This document shows positions 56,706 to 64,000 of a stretch of 64,000 bases of DNA, piece after piece. Every line of letters begins with the position of its first letter. Position 1 is the first letter of the stretch. This DNA is from Gemmatimonadota bacterium (GTDB lineage: Bacteria > Gemmatimonadota > Gemmatimonadetes > Longimicrobiales > Gaopeijiaceae). The translations under genes were made by a program, and so were the position numbers. The DNA lies in contig JAJDTB010000062.1 in NCBI GenBank assembly GCA_022827345.1, positions 1 to 64,000 of the forward strand. The letters run 5' to 3'. Below the pieces are notes generated by a model. It did no database searches, was not told where the DNA came from, and worked only from the letters and a program-made list of their open reading frames with translations.

Positions 56706-57326
56706 CTACAAGGTCATCAGCACCGCCAGGATGTCCTCGTTGGTGGGCCGCACGCGGTAGTCGACCTCGACGAAGCTGTATCGGACGACCCCCTCCCTGT
56801 CGATGACGTAGGTCGCCGGGTGCGGCAGCGGCCTGTTCGGGGGTGCATCCTCGTTGAAGAGGCCGTAGCGGTCGATCACCCGGTGGTCCGGATCCGACAG
56901 CATGATAAAGTCGGGCGTCACGCCGTCATCAGCAGCGACTCGGTCGATCATCAGCTGCATGCCTTCGCGGTCGTCCACCGACACCGTCACGATCTCCGTG
57001 TCGTCCTGCAGTTGGTCGGGAAGAAGGGCTCTCAGCTCCACGAGCTGACTGGCGCAGTACGGTCACCAGTGGCCGCGGTAGAAGACCAGGACGACGTTCT
57101 TCTCGCCCCGGAAGCCGGCGAGGTCCACCGCCCCGTGCTCGAAGGATTCGAGGGTGAAGAGCGGCGCTTCAGTGCCAATCGCCACACGCCCGATATCGGT
57201 GGGGGGCAGGTCGTGGCCGTCCACGGGACCCAGCGTCTGGGCGGCGGCGGGCGCGGATGCGAAGAGGCCGGCAAGCAGCAGCGGCAGGATGCCGGCGCGG
57301 ACCGGCGATCTTGGAGAGCGTTTCAT
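56706..57326 (-). CDS. Peroxiredoxin-like protein with predicted selenocysteine (UxxC)
   Basis: 206 residues if the TGA at 57063-57065 is read as selenocysteine (residue 88). Before it: a signal peptide (AGILPLLLAGLFASAPAAAQ), then APLFTLESFEHGAVDLAGFR and VLVFYRGHW. After it, in the same frame: PYCASQLVELRALLPDQLQ, then TEIVTVSVDDREGMQLMIDR and LSDPDHRVIDRYGLFNEDAP. Relatives have C-P-Y-C at this place, so the TGA replaces the first catalytic Cys. A hairpin right after the TGA (57032-57048) fits a bacterial SECIS. A nonsense mutation is the alternative, but the frame beyond is intact and well conserved in pattern. Predicted periplasmic thiol peroxidase or oxidoreductase. Confidence 0.75.
57032..57048 (-). 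promoter_or_regulatory. Candidate bacterial SECIS element
   Basis: In the mRNA of the peroxiredoxin-like gene, U-CAGCUC pairs with GAGCUG-A (7 bp) around a three-base loop GUG. The loop begins 21 nt after the UGA and its first base is G, which agrees with the general bacterial SECIS model (loop 16-37 nt downstream with G in the first two loop positions). Confidence 0.55.
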
Positions 57327-57405
57327 GGGGGCCGTTTCGTGAGCGGGCGGGGGGATGATGTCTCGGCAGTACACCGGCGAGGCGGCTTGACGATATGTTA
57401 ACGGC

Positions 57406-59064
57406 ATGTGTTCCGTCCTCGCCATCCTCGAAATCGATCCGGCCGCTCCGTACTCGCGCGAGCGCGCGCTGTCCCTGTCCAGGCTGCAGCAGCACCGCGG
57501 CCCCGACTGGTCCGGCGTCTTCGCCGGCGAGCGCGCCCTCCTGGCGCACAACCGCCTGGCCATCGTCGATGTCGAGCACGGTGCCCAGCCGCTCGAGAAC
57601 GCCGCCGGCACGCACGTCCTGGCCGTAAACGGGGAGATCTACAACCATCGCGCCCTCGAGGCGGAGCTCGGCGGCGCCTTCCAGCCCCGCACCCGCAGCG
57701 ACTGCGAAGTCATCCTCGGCCTCTACGCCGAGCAGGGCAGCGACTTCGTGGATCGCCTGAACGGGATCTTCGCCTTCGTCCTCTACGACATCGAGCAGGA
57801 CCGCTACATCGTCGCCCGCGACCACCTCGGCATCGTGCCGCTCTACACCGGGTACGACGACGAGGGGCGCTTCTACGTCGCCTCCGAGATGAAGGCGCTC
57901 GTGCCGGTCTGCCGCACAGTGTCGGAGTTCCCGCCGGGCCACGTGCTCGACTCGAACGACGGCGAGCCCCGGCCCTACTACAACCGGAATTGGCGGACAT
58001 TCGAGGCGGCCACAGCCGAGCCCGGTCCTGACGGCGTCCGCGAGGCCCTCGAAGCGGCGGTCCACCGCCAGCTCATGTCGGACGTCCCCTACGGCGTGCT
58101 CCTTTCCGGAGGCCTCGACTCGTCGATCATCTCGGCGGTTGCGCGCCGGTTCGCGCGGAGGCGCGTGGAGGACGACGACCAGAGTGAGGCCTGGTGGCCC
58201 CGGCTCCACTCGTTCTGCATCGGCCTGGAGGGCTCGCCGGACCTGGCCAGCGCGCGCATGGTCGCGGATCACATCGGCACCGTGCACCACGAGTTCCACT
58301 TCACGGTGCAGGAGGGGATCGACGCCCTGTCCGACGTCATCCACCACCTCGAGACCTTCGACGTCACCACCGTCCGCGCGGCGACGCCCATGTACCTGAT
58401 GGCGCGGCGCATCCGCACGCTGGGGATCAAGATGGTCCTGTCTGGCGAAGGGGCCGACGAGGTCTTCGGCGGCTACCTCTACTTCCACCGCGCGCCCGAC
58501 CCCCGCGCCTTCCACGAAGAGACGGTGCGGAAGATCGACCGGCTGCACCAGTTCGACTGCCTGCGCGCCAACAAGGCGATGGCTGCCTGGGGCGTCGAGG
58601 CGCGGGTGCCCTTCCTGGACAAGGAGTTCCTGGACGTGGCCATGTCGATGGACCCGGCAGCGAAGATGCCGAACGGAGGGATCGAAAAGCGGATCCTGCG
58701 CGAGGCGTTCGCCGACTACCTGCCTCCGGAGATCGCGTGGCGGCAGAAGGAGCAGTTCTCGGATGGCGTCGGCTATTCCTGGATCGATTCGCTGAAGGCG
58801 CACGCGGAGCGGAGCGTCAGTGACCGCGAGCTGGCCAGCGCGCCCTACAGGTTCCCGGCAAACCCGCCGACGGACAAGGAGTCGTACCTGTACCGGCGCA
58901 TCTTCGAGTCGCACTTTCCGCTGCCCTCGGCGGCGGCGTGCGTCCCCGGCGGCCCGAGCGTCGCCTGCTCGACCCCCGAGGCCCTGGCCTGGGACGGCAG
59001 TCTGTCGGAGACGATCGATCCGTCAGGGCGCGCGGTCGCGGGTGTGCACCGGGCGGCGTACTGA
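57406..59064 (+). CDS. asnB: Asparagine synthase B, glutamine-hydrolysing
   Basis: 552 residues, the same length class as E. coli AsnB (554). C2 (MCSVLAI) is the glutaminase nucleophile after Met removal; RHRGPDWSG-like LQQHRGPDWSGVFAGE, VNGEIYNH and SDCEVILGLY complete the class II amidotransferase domain. The synthetase domain has the PP-loop VLLSGGLDSSIIS and LSGEGADEVFGGY. It makes asparagine from aspartate, ATP and glutamine. It is divergent from the selenoprotein gene with a 79-bp shared promoter region. Confidence 0.95.
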   Translation: MCSVLAILEIDPAAPYSRERALSLSRLQQHRGPDWSGVFAGERALLAHNRLAIVDVEHGAQPLENAAGTHVLAVNGEIYNHRALEAELGGAFQPRTRSDCEVILGLYAEQGSDFVDRLNGIFAFVLYDIEQDRYIVARDHLGIVPLYTGYDDEGRFYVASEMKALVPVCRTVSEFPPGHVLDSNDGEPRPYYNRNWRTFEAATAEPGPDGVREALEAAVHRQLMSDVPYGVLLSGGLDSSIISAVARRFARRRVEDDDQSEAWWPRLHSFCIGLEGSPDLASARMVADHIGTVHHEFHFTVQEGIDALSDVIHHLETFDVTTVRAATPMYLMARRIRTLGIKMVLSGEGADEVFGGYLYFHRAPDPRAFHEETVRKIDRLHQFDCLRANKAMAAWGVEARVPFLDKEFLDVAMSMDPAAKMPNGGIEKRILREAFADYLPPEIAWRQKEQFSDGVGYSWIDSLKAHAERSVSDRELASAPYRFPANPPTDKESYLYRRIFESHFPLPSAAACVPGGPSVACSTPEALAWDGSLSETIDPSGRAVAGVHRAAY

Positions 59065-59201
59065 CGCACCGGAAGAACCGGCCCGGCGCCAACTTGCTGC
59101 CCGGTCCGCCAGACCGTAGCATCACTGAACCCTGACGCTCGCCGTTCGGTGCCGTGTCGCCGAATGGCATGTATACCAATCCGGATGCCAGGAGGTGAAC
59201 A

Positions 59202-62200
59202 ATGAACGCAATCCGTTTGTTCCGCCGGTCTCGATCAGCCAGGACCGGTCATTACCGCAACGGGGGAGGCCGCGCCGCGCGGCCTTCCTGCGTGGCTCTC
59301 GTTGCGGGGGCCCTCGCGCTGGGGACGCCGCTCACCGGCACCACCCAGCAGAACGTCATCCGCGGCACCGTTCTTCAGCAACAGACGCTGCAACCGGTCG
59401 TGGGGGCCCAGGTCGTCGCCGAAGGGACCCAGCAGGGCTCCATCACCGACGGCAGCGGGCGCTTCACGATCGCGGGTCTGACCGGTACCCGGATCACCCT
59501 CGAGGTCATCATGGTGGGGTACCGGACCGCGCGGCAGACCGTTCCCGTGGGAACCACGGACGTGCGCATCCTGCTCGCCGAGACGGCTGTCGAGCTGGAG
59601 GGCATCGTGGTAACCGGCACACCCGGCGAAACGCGGGCACGCACGGTGGGCAACGCGGTCGCCCAGGTCTCGGCGGAAGCAAACCTCCAGGCAAAACCGG
59701 TTCGCGACGTTCAGGACCTGTTGAAGGGAGCGGCTCCCGGGGTCCTCGTGCGAACCGGACAGGGCAATGTCGGGACGGGCGGAGTCATTCGGATGCGGGG
59801 CGTGACCAGCCTTTCGCTCAACAACCAGCCCCTCATCTACGTCGATGGGATCCGGGTCAACAACGACTTCCGTTCCGGGCCATCCATCCGGGGCGGCCGC
59901 CAGACCTCCCGGATCAACGACATCAACCCGGAGGAGATCGAGTCCATCGAGATCATCAAGGGACCGGCCGCCGCCACTCTATACGGCACGGAGGCCTCCA
60001 ATGGAGTAATCCAGATCATCACCAAGAGAGGAACCGCCGGCGCGCCGACCTGGAACCTCGCGGTCAGACAGGGACTGAACTACTTCCGCAACCCGCATGG
60101 CAGGCTTCCCAACAACTACGCCCTCGGAGCGAGTGGTGAACTGCTGGAACAGGATCTCTACGAGGAAGAACTCGCCGCCGGGCGCAACGCCTTGCAGAAC
60201 GGGCACGCACAGGGCTACGACCTGAGCGTGCGCGGGGGCAACGAAGGCATCCGCTACTTCGCGTCAGCCGCCTGGGACAACACCGAGGGCATTGTCGACT
60301 ACAACTGGCAGAAGAAGCTGAGTGCCCGGGGCAACCTCCAGATCACCCCCGGCGACAACCTCAGTGCGACTGTCAACCTGGGCGTGGTGAGCAGCGAGAC
60401 CCGCTACGGACAGGCGGCATCGGGGTGGGATCTGATGGGACAGTTCATCTGGGGCAATCCGCGGTCCCGGGACGGACGTCTTCGGGGCTTTCTGCGCGCC
60501 ACCCCGGAAGCCGCCGCCAGTATCCAGTCCTTTTCCGAGGTGTTGCGCGCGACCGTGGGTACGACGGTGGATTACCGTCCCTTCGATTGGCTGAACGCCC
60601 GCATGAACGTCGGGCTGGACATGACCGACGAGGAGAACTCGATCCTCTTCCCGCGTCACCCCACCGGCTCCGCCTATTTCTTCGGCTCCAGGAGTCTGGG
60701 CGAAAAGAACTCCGAACGCACGGCAGTGCGCAACGCCACGGTCGATTTCGGCGGTACGGCCGACTTCGATCTTACGGACGCCATCTCATCGGCCACCTCC
60801 ATGGGCTTTCAGTACTTCACCAAGGAAACGGAGGGTCTCTCCGGACTGGGGCTGGTTTTCCCCGCGCCGCCGGTCATCACCATCGGAGGCGCGGCCCAGA
60901 CCTTCTCCAGCGAGTCCTACGTCGCCAACAAGACCGTCGGCGTGTATCTCCAGGAGCGGATCGGCTTCAACGACCGTCTCTTCCTGACCGGCGCCGTGCG
61001 GGGCGACGACAACTCGGCCTTCGGGCAGAACTTCGATTTCGTCGTCTATCCCAAGGTGAGCGCTACCTGGGTCATCAACGAGGAATCGTTCTTCAACGTG
61101 CCCTGGGTGAACACGCTCAAGCTCCGGGGAGCCTGGGGTCAGGCCGGCCAGCAACCCGACGTCTTCGCGGCCATCCGGCTCTACCAGCCGGCCACCGGCC
61201 CCGGCGACTCGTCGATTCTCACGCCACGCACGATCGGCAACCCCGATCTGGAACCCGAGCGGGGCGAAGAACTCGAACTCGGCTTCGACGCGGCCCTCGT
61301 CGACGACCGCGTGGGGATCGACTTCACCATGTACAGTCAGAGCCGGAAGAACGCCATCATCGCGGCACCGGTTCCGCCGTCGTCCGGATTCCCCGGCGTC
61401 CGCTTCGTCAACGTGGGGCAGGTCGACAGTTGGGGCATCGAGCTGGGGATCGACGGCCAGGTCGTCCAGGGAGACGACATCACCTGGTCGCTCGGTGTCA
61501 ACATCGGCACCAACGACTCGGAGGTGGTCGACCTCGGAGAGTTCAGCGACCTCGGCGCTGGCGCGGCCCAGATTCATCGCGTCGGCTACCCGGTCGCGTC
61601 CTACTTCATGCGCCGCGTGACAAGTGCGGAACTCGACGCCCAGGGGAACGTGGTCAGTGCGATGTGCGAGGGCGAGGACGGGGCGGCGGCCGTGCCCTGC
61701 GAGAGCGCCGAAAGGGTGTTCGCAGGCCAGCCGGATCCGAAGCTCTCCGGGAACTTCAACACCTCCGTGACCCTCTTCGGCAACCTGCAGCTCTCGGCCG
61801 AGGTGGACTTCCAGGGAGGTCACAGGTCGGTCACCGGAGACATCTCGGGTGCGCACCACCTCTTCCGCAATACGCGGGCCATTCTGACGAACTCGCACCC
61901 GATCCTCGAGGCGTACGACCAGATCAGCGGGTTCGGCTGGTTCGAGTCGGGCCTCTACGGCGCGGGTTGGGCCAAGCTGCGCAATGTGTCCGCCACCTAC
62001 ACGCTGCCCGACGAAATGCTGAGCGGAATCGGAGCCTCGCGCGCCTCGCTCACGTTGTCGGGGCAGAACCTGGCGATCCTCTGGCAGGAGACGGAGGAAC
62101 TCTTCGGGCGCAGGATCATCGACCCCGAGAACCGGCTGACCGGGAGCGAGACCTCCGGGTACGTCCAGACGGTCGTTCCGCACCTCTCGAGCTTCGTCGC

Positions 62201-62222
62201 GACGATGCGAGTGACCTTCTGA
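59202..62222 (+). CDS. SusC/RagA-family TonB-linked outer-membrane protein
   Basis: 1006 residues. A signal peptide (VALVAGALALGTPLTGTTQQ) is followed by a carboxypeptidase-like regulatory domain (IRGTVLQQQTLQPVVGAQVV to LLAETAVELEGIVVTGTPGE), the plug (VQDLLKGAAPGVLVRTGQGN, then IESIEIIKGPAAATLYGTEA) and a 22-strand barrel ending in FVATMRVTF with terminal Phe. SusC-type proteins import oligomers (glycans or peptides) with a SusD lid and TonB energy. AGGAGG lies 7 bp upstream of the ATG. The SusD gene follows after 45 bp. Confidence 0.93.
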   Translation: MNAIRLFRRSRSARTGHYRNGGGRAARPSCVALVAGALALGTPLTGTTQQNVIRGTVLQQQTLQPVVGAQVVAEGTQQGSITDGSGRFTIAGLTGTRITLEVIMVGYRTARQTVPVGTTDVRILLAETAVELEGIVVTGTPGETRARTVGNAVAQVSAEANLQAKPVRDVQDLLKGAAPGVLVRTGQGNVGTGGVIRMRGVTSLSLNNQPLIYVDGIRVNNDFRSGPSIRGGRQTSRINDINPEEIESIEIIKGPAAATLYGTEASNGVIQIITKRGTAGAPTWNLAVRQGLNYFRNPHGRLPNNYALGASGELLEQDLYEEELAAGRNALQNGHAQGYDLSVRGGNEGIRYFASAAWDNTEGIVDYNWQKKLSARGNLQITPGDNLSATVNLGVVSSETRYGQAASGWDLMGQFIWGNPRSRDGRLRGFLRATPEAAASIQSFSEVLRATVGTTVDYRPFDWLNARMNVGLDMTDEENSILFPRHPTGSAYFFGSRSLGEKNSERTAVRNATVDFGGTADFDLTDAISSATSMGFQYFTKETEGLSGLGLVFPAPPVITIGGAAQTFSSESYVANKTVGVYLQERIGFNDRLFLTGAVRGDDNSAFGQNFDFVVYPKVSATWVINEESFFNVPWVNTLKLRGAWGQAGQQPDVFAAIRLYQPATGPGDSSILTPRTIGNPDLEPERGEELELGFDAALVDDRVGIDFTMYSQSRKNAIIAAPVPPSSGFPGVRFVNVGQVDSWGIELGIDGQVVQGDDITWSLGVNIGTNDSEVVDLGEFSDLGAGAAQIHRVGYPVASYFMRRVTSAELDAQGNVVSAMCEGEDGAAAVPCESAERVFAGQPDPKLSGNFNTSVTLFGNLQLSAEVDFQGGHRSVTGDISGAHHLFRNTRAILTNSHPILEAYDQISGFGWFESGLYGAGWAKLRNVSATYTLPDEMLSGIGASRASLTLSGQNLAILWQETEELFGRRIIDPENRLTGSETSGYVQTVVPHLSSFVATMRVTF

Positions 62223-62267
62223 CCGGCCGAGGAGACAAAGACAATGTGCGCTACAGGAGAAGCATCA

Positions 62268-63548
62268 ATGAATAGGAAGATGAAAGGGTCGACCTGGACC
62301 TCGACGGTCCCGCTTTGGGCGCCCTGGCGAGTGGGCGCGCTCTGCCTGGCTCTGACGATGGGCCTGGGAGGCTGCGACGGCCTCCTGGATGTCGACATAC
62401 CGGGTGACGTCCCGGCCGAGGCACTCGACGATCCCGCGCTCGCCAGCGTACTCGTTCAGAGCGCGGTGGGGGACTTCAACTGCGCCCTGACTAACTATGC
62501 CGGGGCGACCGCCGCCCTGACCGACGAACTCATCGGCGCGACAGGCTGGGCCGACTACACGGACTGGGACACCCGCAAGATCACGGCCTCCGATGGCGAC
62601 CTCGGGTCGGGAGGGTGCACGAACTTCGGCTTCGGCGTCTACACACCGCTACAGACGGCCCGGGTCCAGGCCGAGGGCAACTTCGCCCGCATCCAGGAGT
62701 TCCCGGACGGGGAGGTGTCGGACAAGCCGGTCGGAATGGCCACGCTCGCGGTCTATGCCGGCTACAACTACACGGTGCTGGGCGAAGCGTTCTGCGAACT
62801 CGCGTTCGACCAAGGGCCGCTGGTGACGCCCGCCGAGGCCATGAGCCAGGCCGAGAACTGGTTCGGCCAGGCGATGCAGCTGGCCCAGCAGGCGGGGGCC
62901 GACGATCTGCTGAACATGGCCCGGGTCGGGCAGGCCCGCGTGCTTCTCAACCAGGGCAGAGCGGCCGAGGCGGCCGGGGTCGCCGCCATGGTGCCCGAGG
63001 GCTTCGTCAAGAACGTGGAGCGCTCCGGCACCGCCGAACGGCGCTGGAACCGGATCGCCCGACACACGCACGGGGACTTCTACTACTCGGTGGACCCCGT
63101 CTTCCGCGATCTGGAGTTCGGCGGCACCCCCGATCCGAGGGTGGCCACCGCCGACGCCGGGCGCCTGGGCCACGACGGCATCACCCCAGTCATCCTCCCG
63201 ATGAAGTACACGGACGTTTCCGACCCCATCGCTCTCGCGACCTGGACGGAAGCGCAACTCATCATCGCCGAAGCGAGCGGCGGACAGGACGCGGTCGATA
63301 TCATCAATGCGCTGCATGCCCGTGCGGGTCTGCCGCCCTTTGCAAGTTCCGACCCCACGGAAATCAGGAACCAGATCATCGAGGAGCGGAGCCGGGAGTT
63401 CTTCCTCGAAGGGCGTCGCCAGGCCGACCTGTTGCGCTACGGGATTCCGTTCCAGACGGGCGTCAACCACAAGGGGCAACCCTACGGCGATACGACGTGC
63501 TTCCCCCTCCCCGACGTGGAGCGCATCAACAACCCGAACATCGGGTGA
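62268..63548 (+). CDS. SusD/RagB-family outer-membrane lipoprotein
   Basis: 426 residues from ATG 62268 (AGGAG upstream; ATG 62244 is an in-frame alternative). A lipoprotein signal (LCLALTMGLGGC) precedes a helical TPR-rich SusD fold (ALTDELIGATGWADYTDWDT; FGQAMQLAQQAGADDLLNMA; VDIINALHARAGLPPFASSD) and the usual C-terminus IIEERSREFFLEGRRQADLL then PLPDVERINNPNI. It captures ligand and closes the SusC channel. No glycosidases are in the window to indicate the substrate. Confidence 0.9.
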   Translation: MNRKMKGSTWTSTVPLWAPWRVGALCLALTMGLGGCDGLLDVDIPGDVPAEALDDPALASVLVQSAVGDFNCALTNYAGATAALTDELIGATGWADYTDWDTRKITASDGDLGSGGCTNFGFGVYTPLQTARVQAEGNFARIQEFPDGEVSDKPVGMATLAVYAGYNYTVLGEAFCELAFDQGPLVTPAEAMSQAENWFGQAMQLAQQAGADDLLNMARVGQARVLLNQGRAAEAAGVAAMVPEGFVKNVERSGTAERRWNRIARHTHGDFYYSVDPVFRDLEFGGTPDPRVATADAGRLGHDGITPVILPMKYTDVSDPIALATWTEAQLIIAEASGGQDAVDIINALHARAGLPPFASSDPTEIRNQIIEERSREFFLEGRRQADLLRYGIPFQTGVNHKGQPYGDTTCFPLPDVERINNPNIG

Positions 63549-63554
63549 GCCGTA

Positions 63555-63620
63555 CAGCCGATTGACGGCTGAAGTCCGGAACGCCCGCGGCGGGGCCCCG
63601 ACAGGCGACCCGCCGCGGGC
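63555..63620. terminator. Hairpins between convergent SusD and M20 genes
   Basis: Two inverted repeats: CAGCCG-ATTGA-CGGCTG (63555-63571) and a perfect 12-bp stem GCCCGCGGCGGG/CCCGCCGCGGGC with a 14-base loop (63583-63620). Placement between two convergent genes suggests transcription termination in both directions, although no T-run follows. Confidence 0.55.
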
Positions 63621-63626
63621 TACCGG

Positions 63627-64000
63627 CTACTCCGTCGCCGGATTGGCCCCCTTCAGGTAATCCAGCAGCAGGTTCGTCATCGCGCGGATTCCGACGGGCA
63701 CCGCCGAGTTGTCCGCCTGGAAGTCCGGGGTGTGGTGCCCGCCCGAGGTCCCGCCGGGCAGAACCTGGCCGAGGCGGAAGAAGAACCCCGGCACCTCGTT
63801 GGCGAAGTAGGCGAAGTCCTCGCCGCCCATGGTGGGGTCGAGATCGACGACGTTGTCTTCGCCCACCACGCGCGCCAGCGTGGGCAGCATCCGCTCGCCC
63901 AGCGCGGGGTCGTTGATCGTTGCGGGCGTCCCCCGGTCGTATTCCAGCTCGAAGGTGCCGCCGCCCGCGGCCGTGATCCCGTCCAGGATCTCGCCCATGC
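63627..64000 (-). CDS. M20-family metallopeptidase, C-terminal part
   Basis: The last ~124 residues of a gene that continues beyond the window. DPTMGGEDFAYFANEVPGFF has the conserved G-G-E-D and Phe of M20/amidohydrolases, and GGHHTPDFQADNSAVPVGIR has the metal-binding His of H-x-P-x-F. The N-terminal metal-binding half is outside. Typical substrates are N-acyl amino acids or peptides. Confidence 0.85.
   Translation of the reverse strand, partial: MGEILDGITAAGGGTFELEYDRGTPATINDPALGERMLPTLARVVGEDNVVDLDPTMGGEDFAYFANEVPGFFFRLGQVLPGGTSGGHHTPDFQADNSAVPVGIRAMTNLLLDYLKGANPATE

Noticed and set aside
59202-63548. A polysaccharide utilisation locus around the SusC/SusD pair
   Set aside because: No glycoside hydrolase, lyase or sensor gene is nearby; asnB and an M20 peptidase do not define a glycan locus.

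Overview
The window is a high-GC bacterial chromosome segment. The TonB-linked SusC/SusD pair, the many secreted beta-propeller proteins (BNR/VPS10-like, YVTN, FG-GAP, choice-of-anchor B) and the six-bladed-propeller-like lipoproteins suggest a member of the Gemmatimonadota or a related FCB-type lineage. This is inferred from gene content only; no rRNA or marker gene is present.

Layout. (1) 1-8.7 kb is a worn accessory region: two decayed Rpn-type (PD-D/EXK transposase-like nuclease) genes associated with a dispersed repeat of about 100 bp, two relics of one ParE/RelE-type toxin-antitoxin locus, a squalene-cyclase-like C-terminal fragment translationally coupled to a DAF-36-like Rieske oxygenase, a glutamate decarboxylase, and two copies of one lipoprotein gene (one intact, one with a 473-bp internal deletion). 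(2) 9-30.1 kb is a defence island: a DUF2971 gene with a small partner, a HEPN protein, an FRG-TPR protein, an integrase relic, and a type I restriction-modification operon. That operon carries a HepT/MntA toxin-antitoxin module with the MntA antitoxin fused to HsdS, plus a zinc-ribbon/HEPN protein between hsdS and hsdR. It is followed by a proteasome-fold (Ntn-hydrolase-like) gene with a 73-residue partner, a ubiquitin-like operon (Ub-like protein, DUF6791-ThiF E1, DUF6527) preceded by GIY-YIG-like and DUF3892 genes, a decayed ISL3-family element with 27-bp inverted repeats, and an XRE/ImmA-IrrE pair. (3) 30.5-35.1 kb holds an SDR oxidoreductase, a large secreted propeller protein and a small secreted protein. 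(4) 35.1-39.1 kb is a second accessory patch: MazEF, then an AlbA-type (Schlafen-like) ATP-binding protein and a RES/Xre toxin-antitoxin pair enclosed by near-perfect 25-bp direct repeats. (5) 39.1-51.6 kb is mostly ordinary: serine hydrolase, ArsM arsenite methyltransferase with an UMF1-like MFS transporter, an operon of three secreted propeller/repeat proteins plus a DUF1232 protein, a hydantoin racemase and an M28-like peptidase. (6) 51.7-56.6 kb is a ten-gene co-directional cluster that looks like an undescribed bacteriocin/RiPP-type system: a membrane-anchored C39 peptidase, five small secreted Cys-containing peptides in at least two paralogous families, a thioredoxin-fold CxxC protein, a YIP1-like membrane protein, and an ABC ATPase with its permease. 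(7) 56.7-64 kb has a predicted selenocysteine-containing peroxiredoxin-like protein (in-frame TGA at a UxxC site with a bacterial-SECIS-like hairpin), asparagine synthase B, a SusC/SusD pair and the end of an M20 peptidase.

The strongest candidates for new biology are the HepT / MntA-HsdS / zinc-ribbon-HEPN type I RM operon, the C39 multi-peptide cluster, and the selenoprotein. All functional statements are from reading the sequence and from family knowledge; no searches were run.
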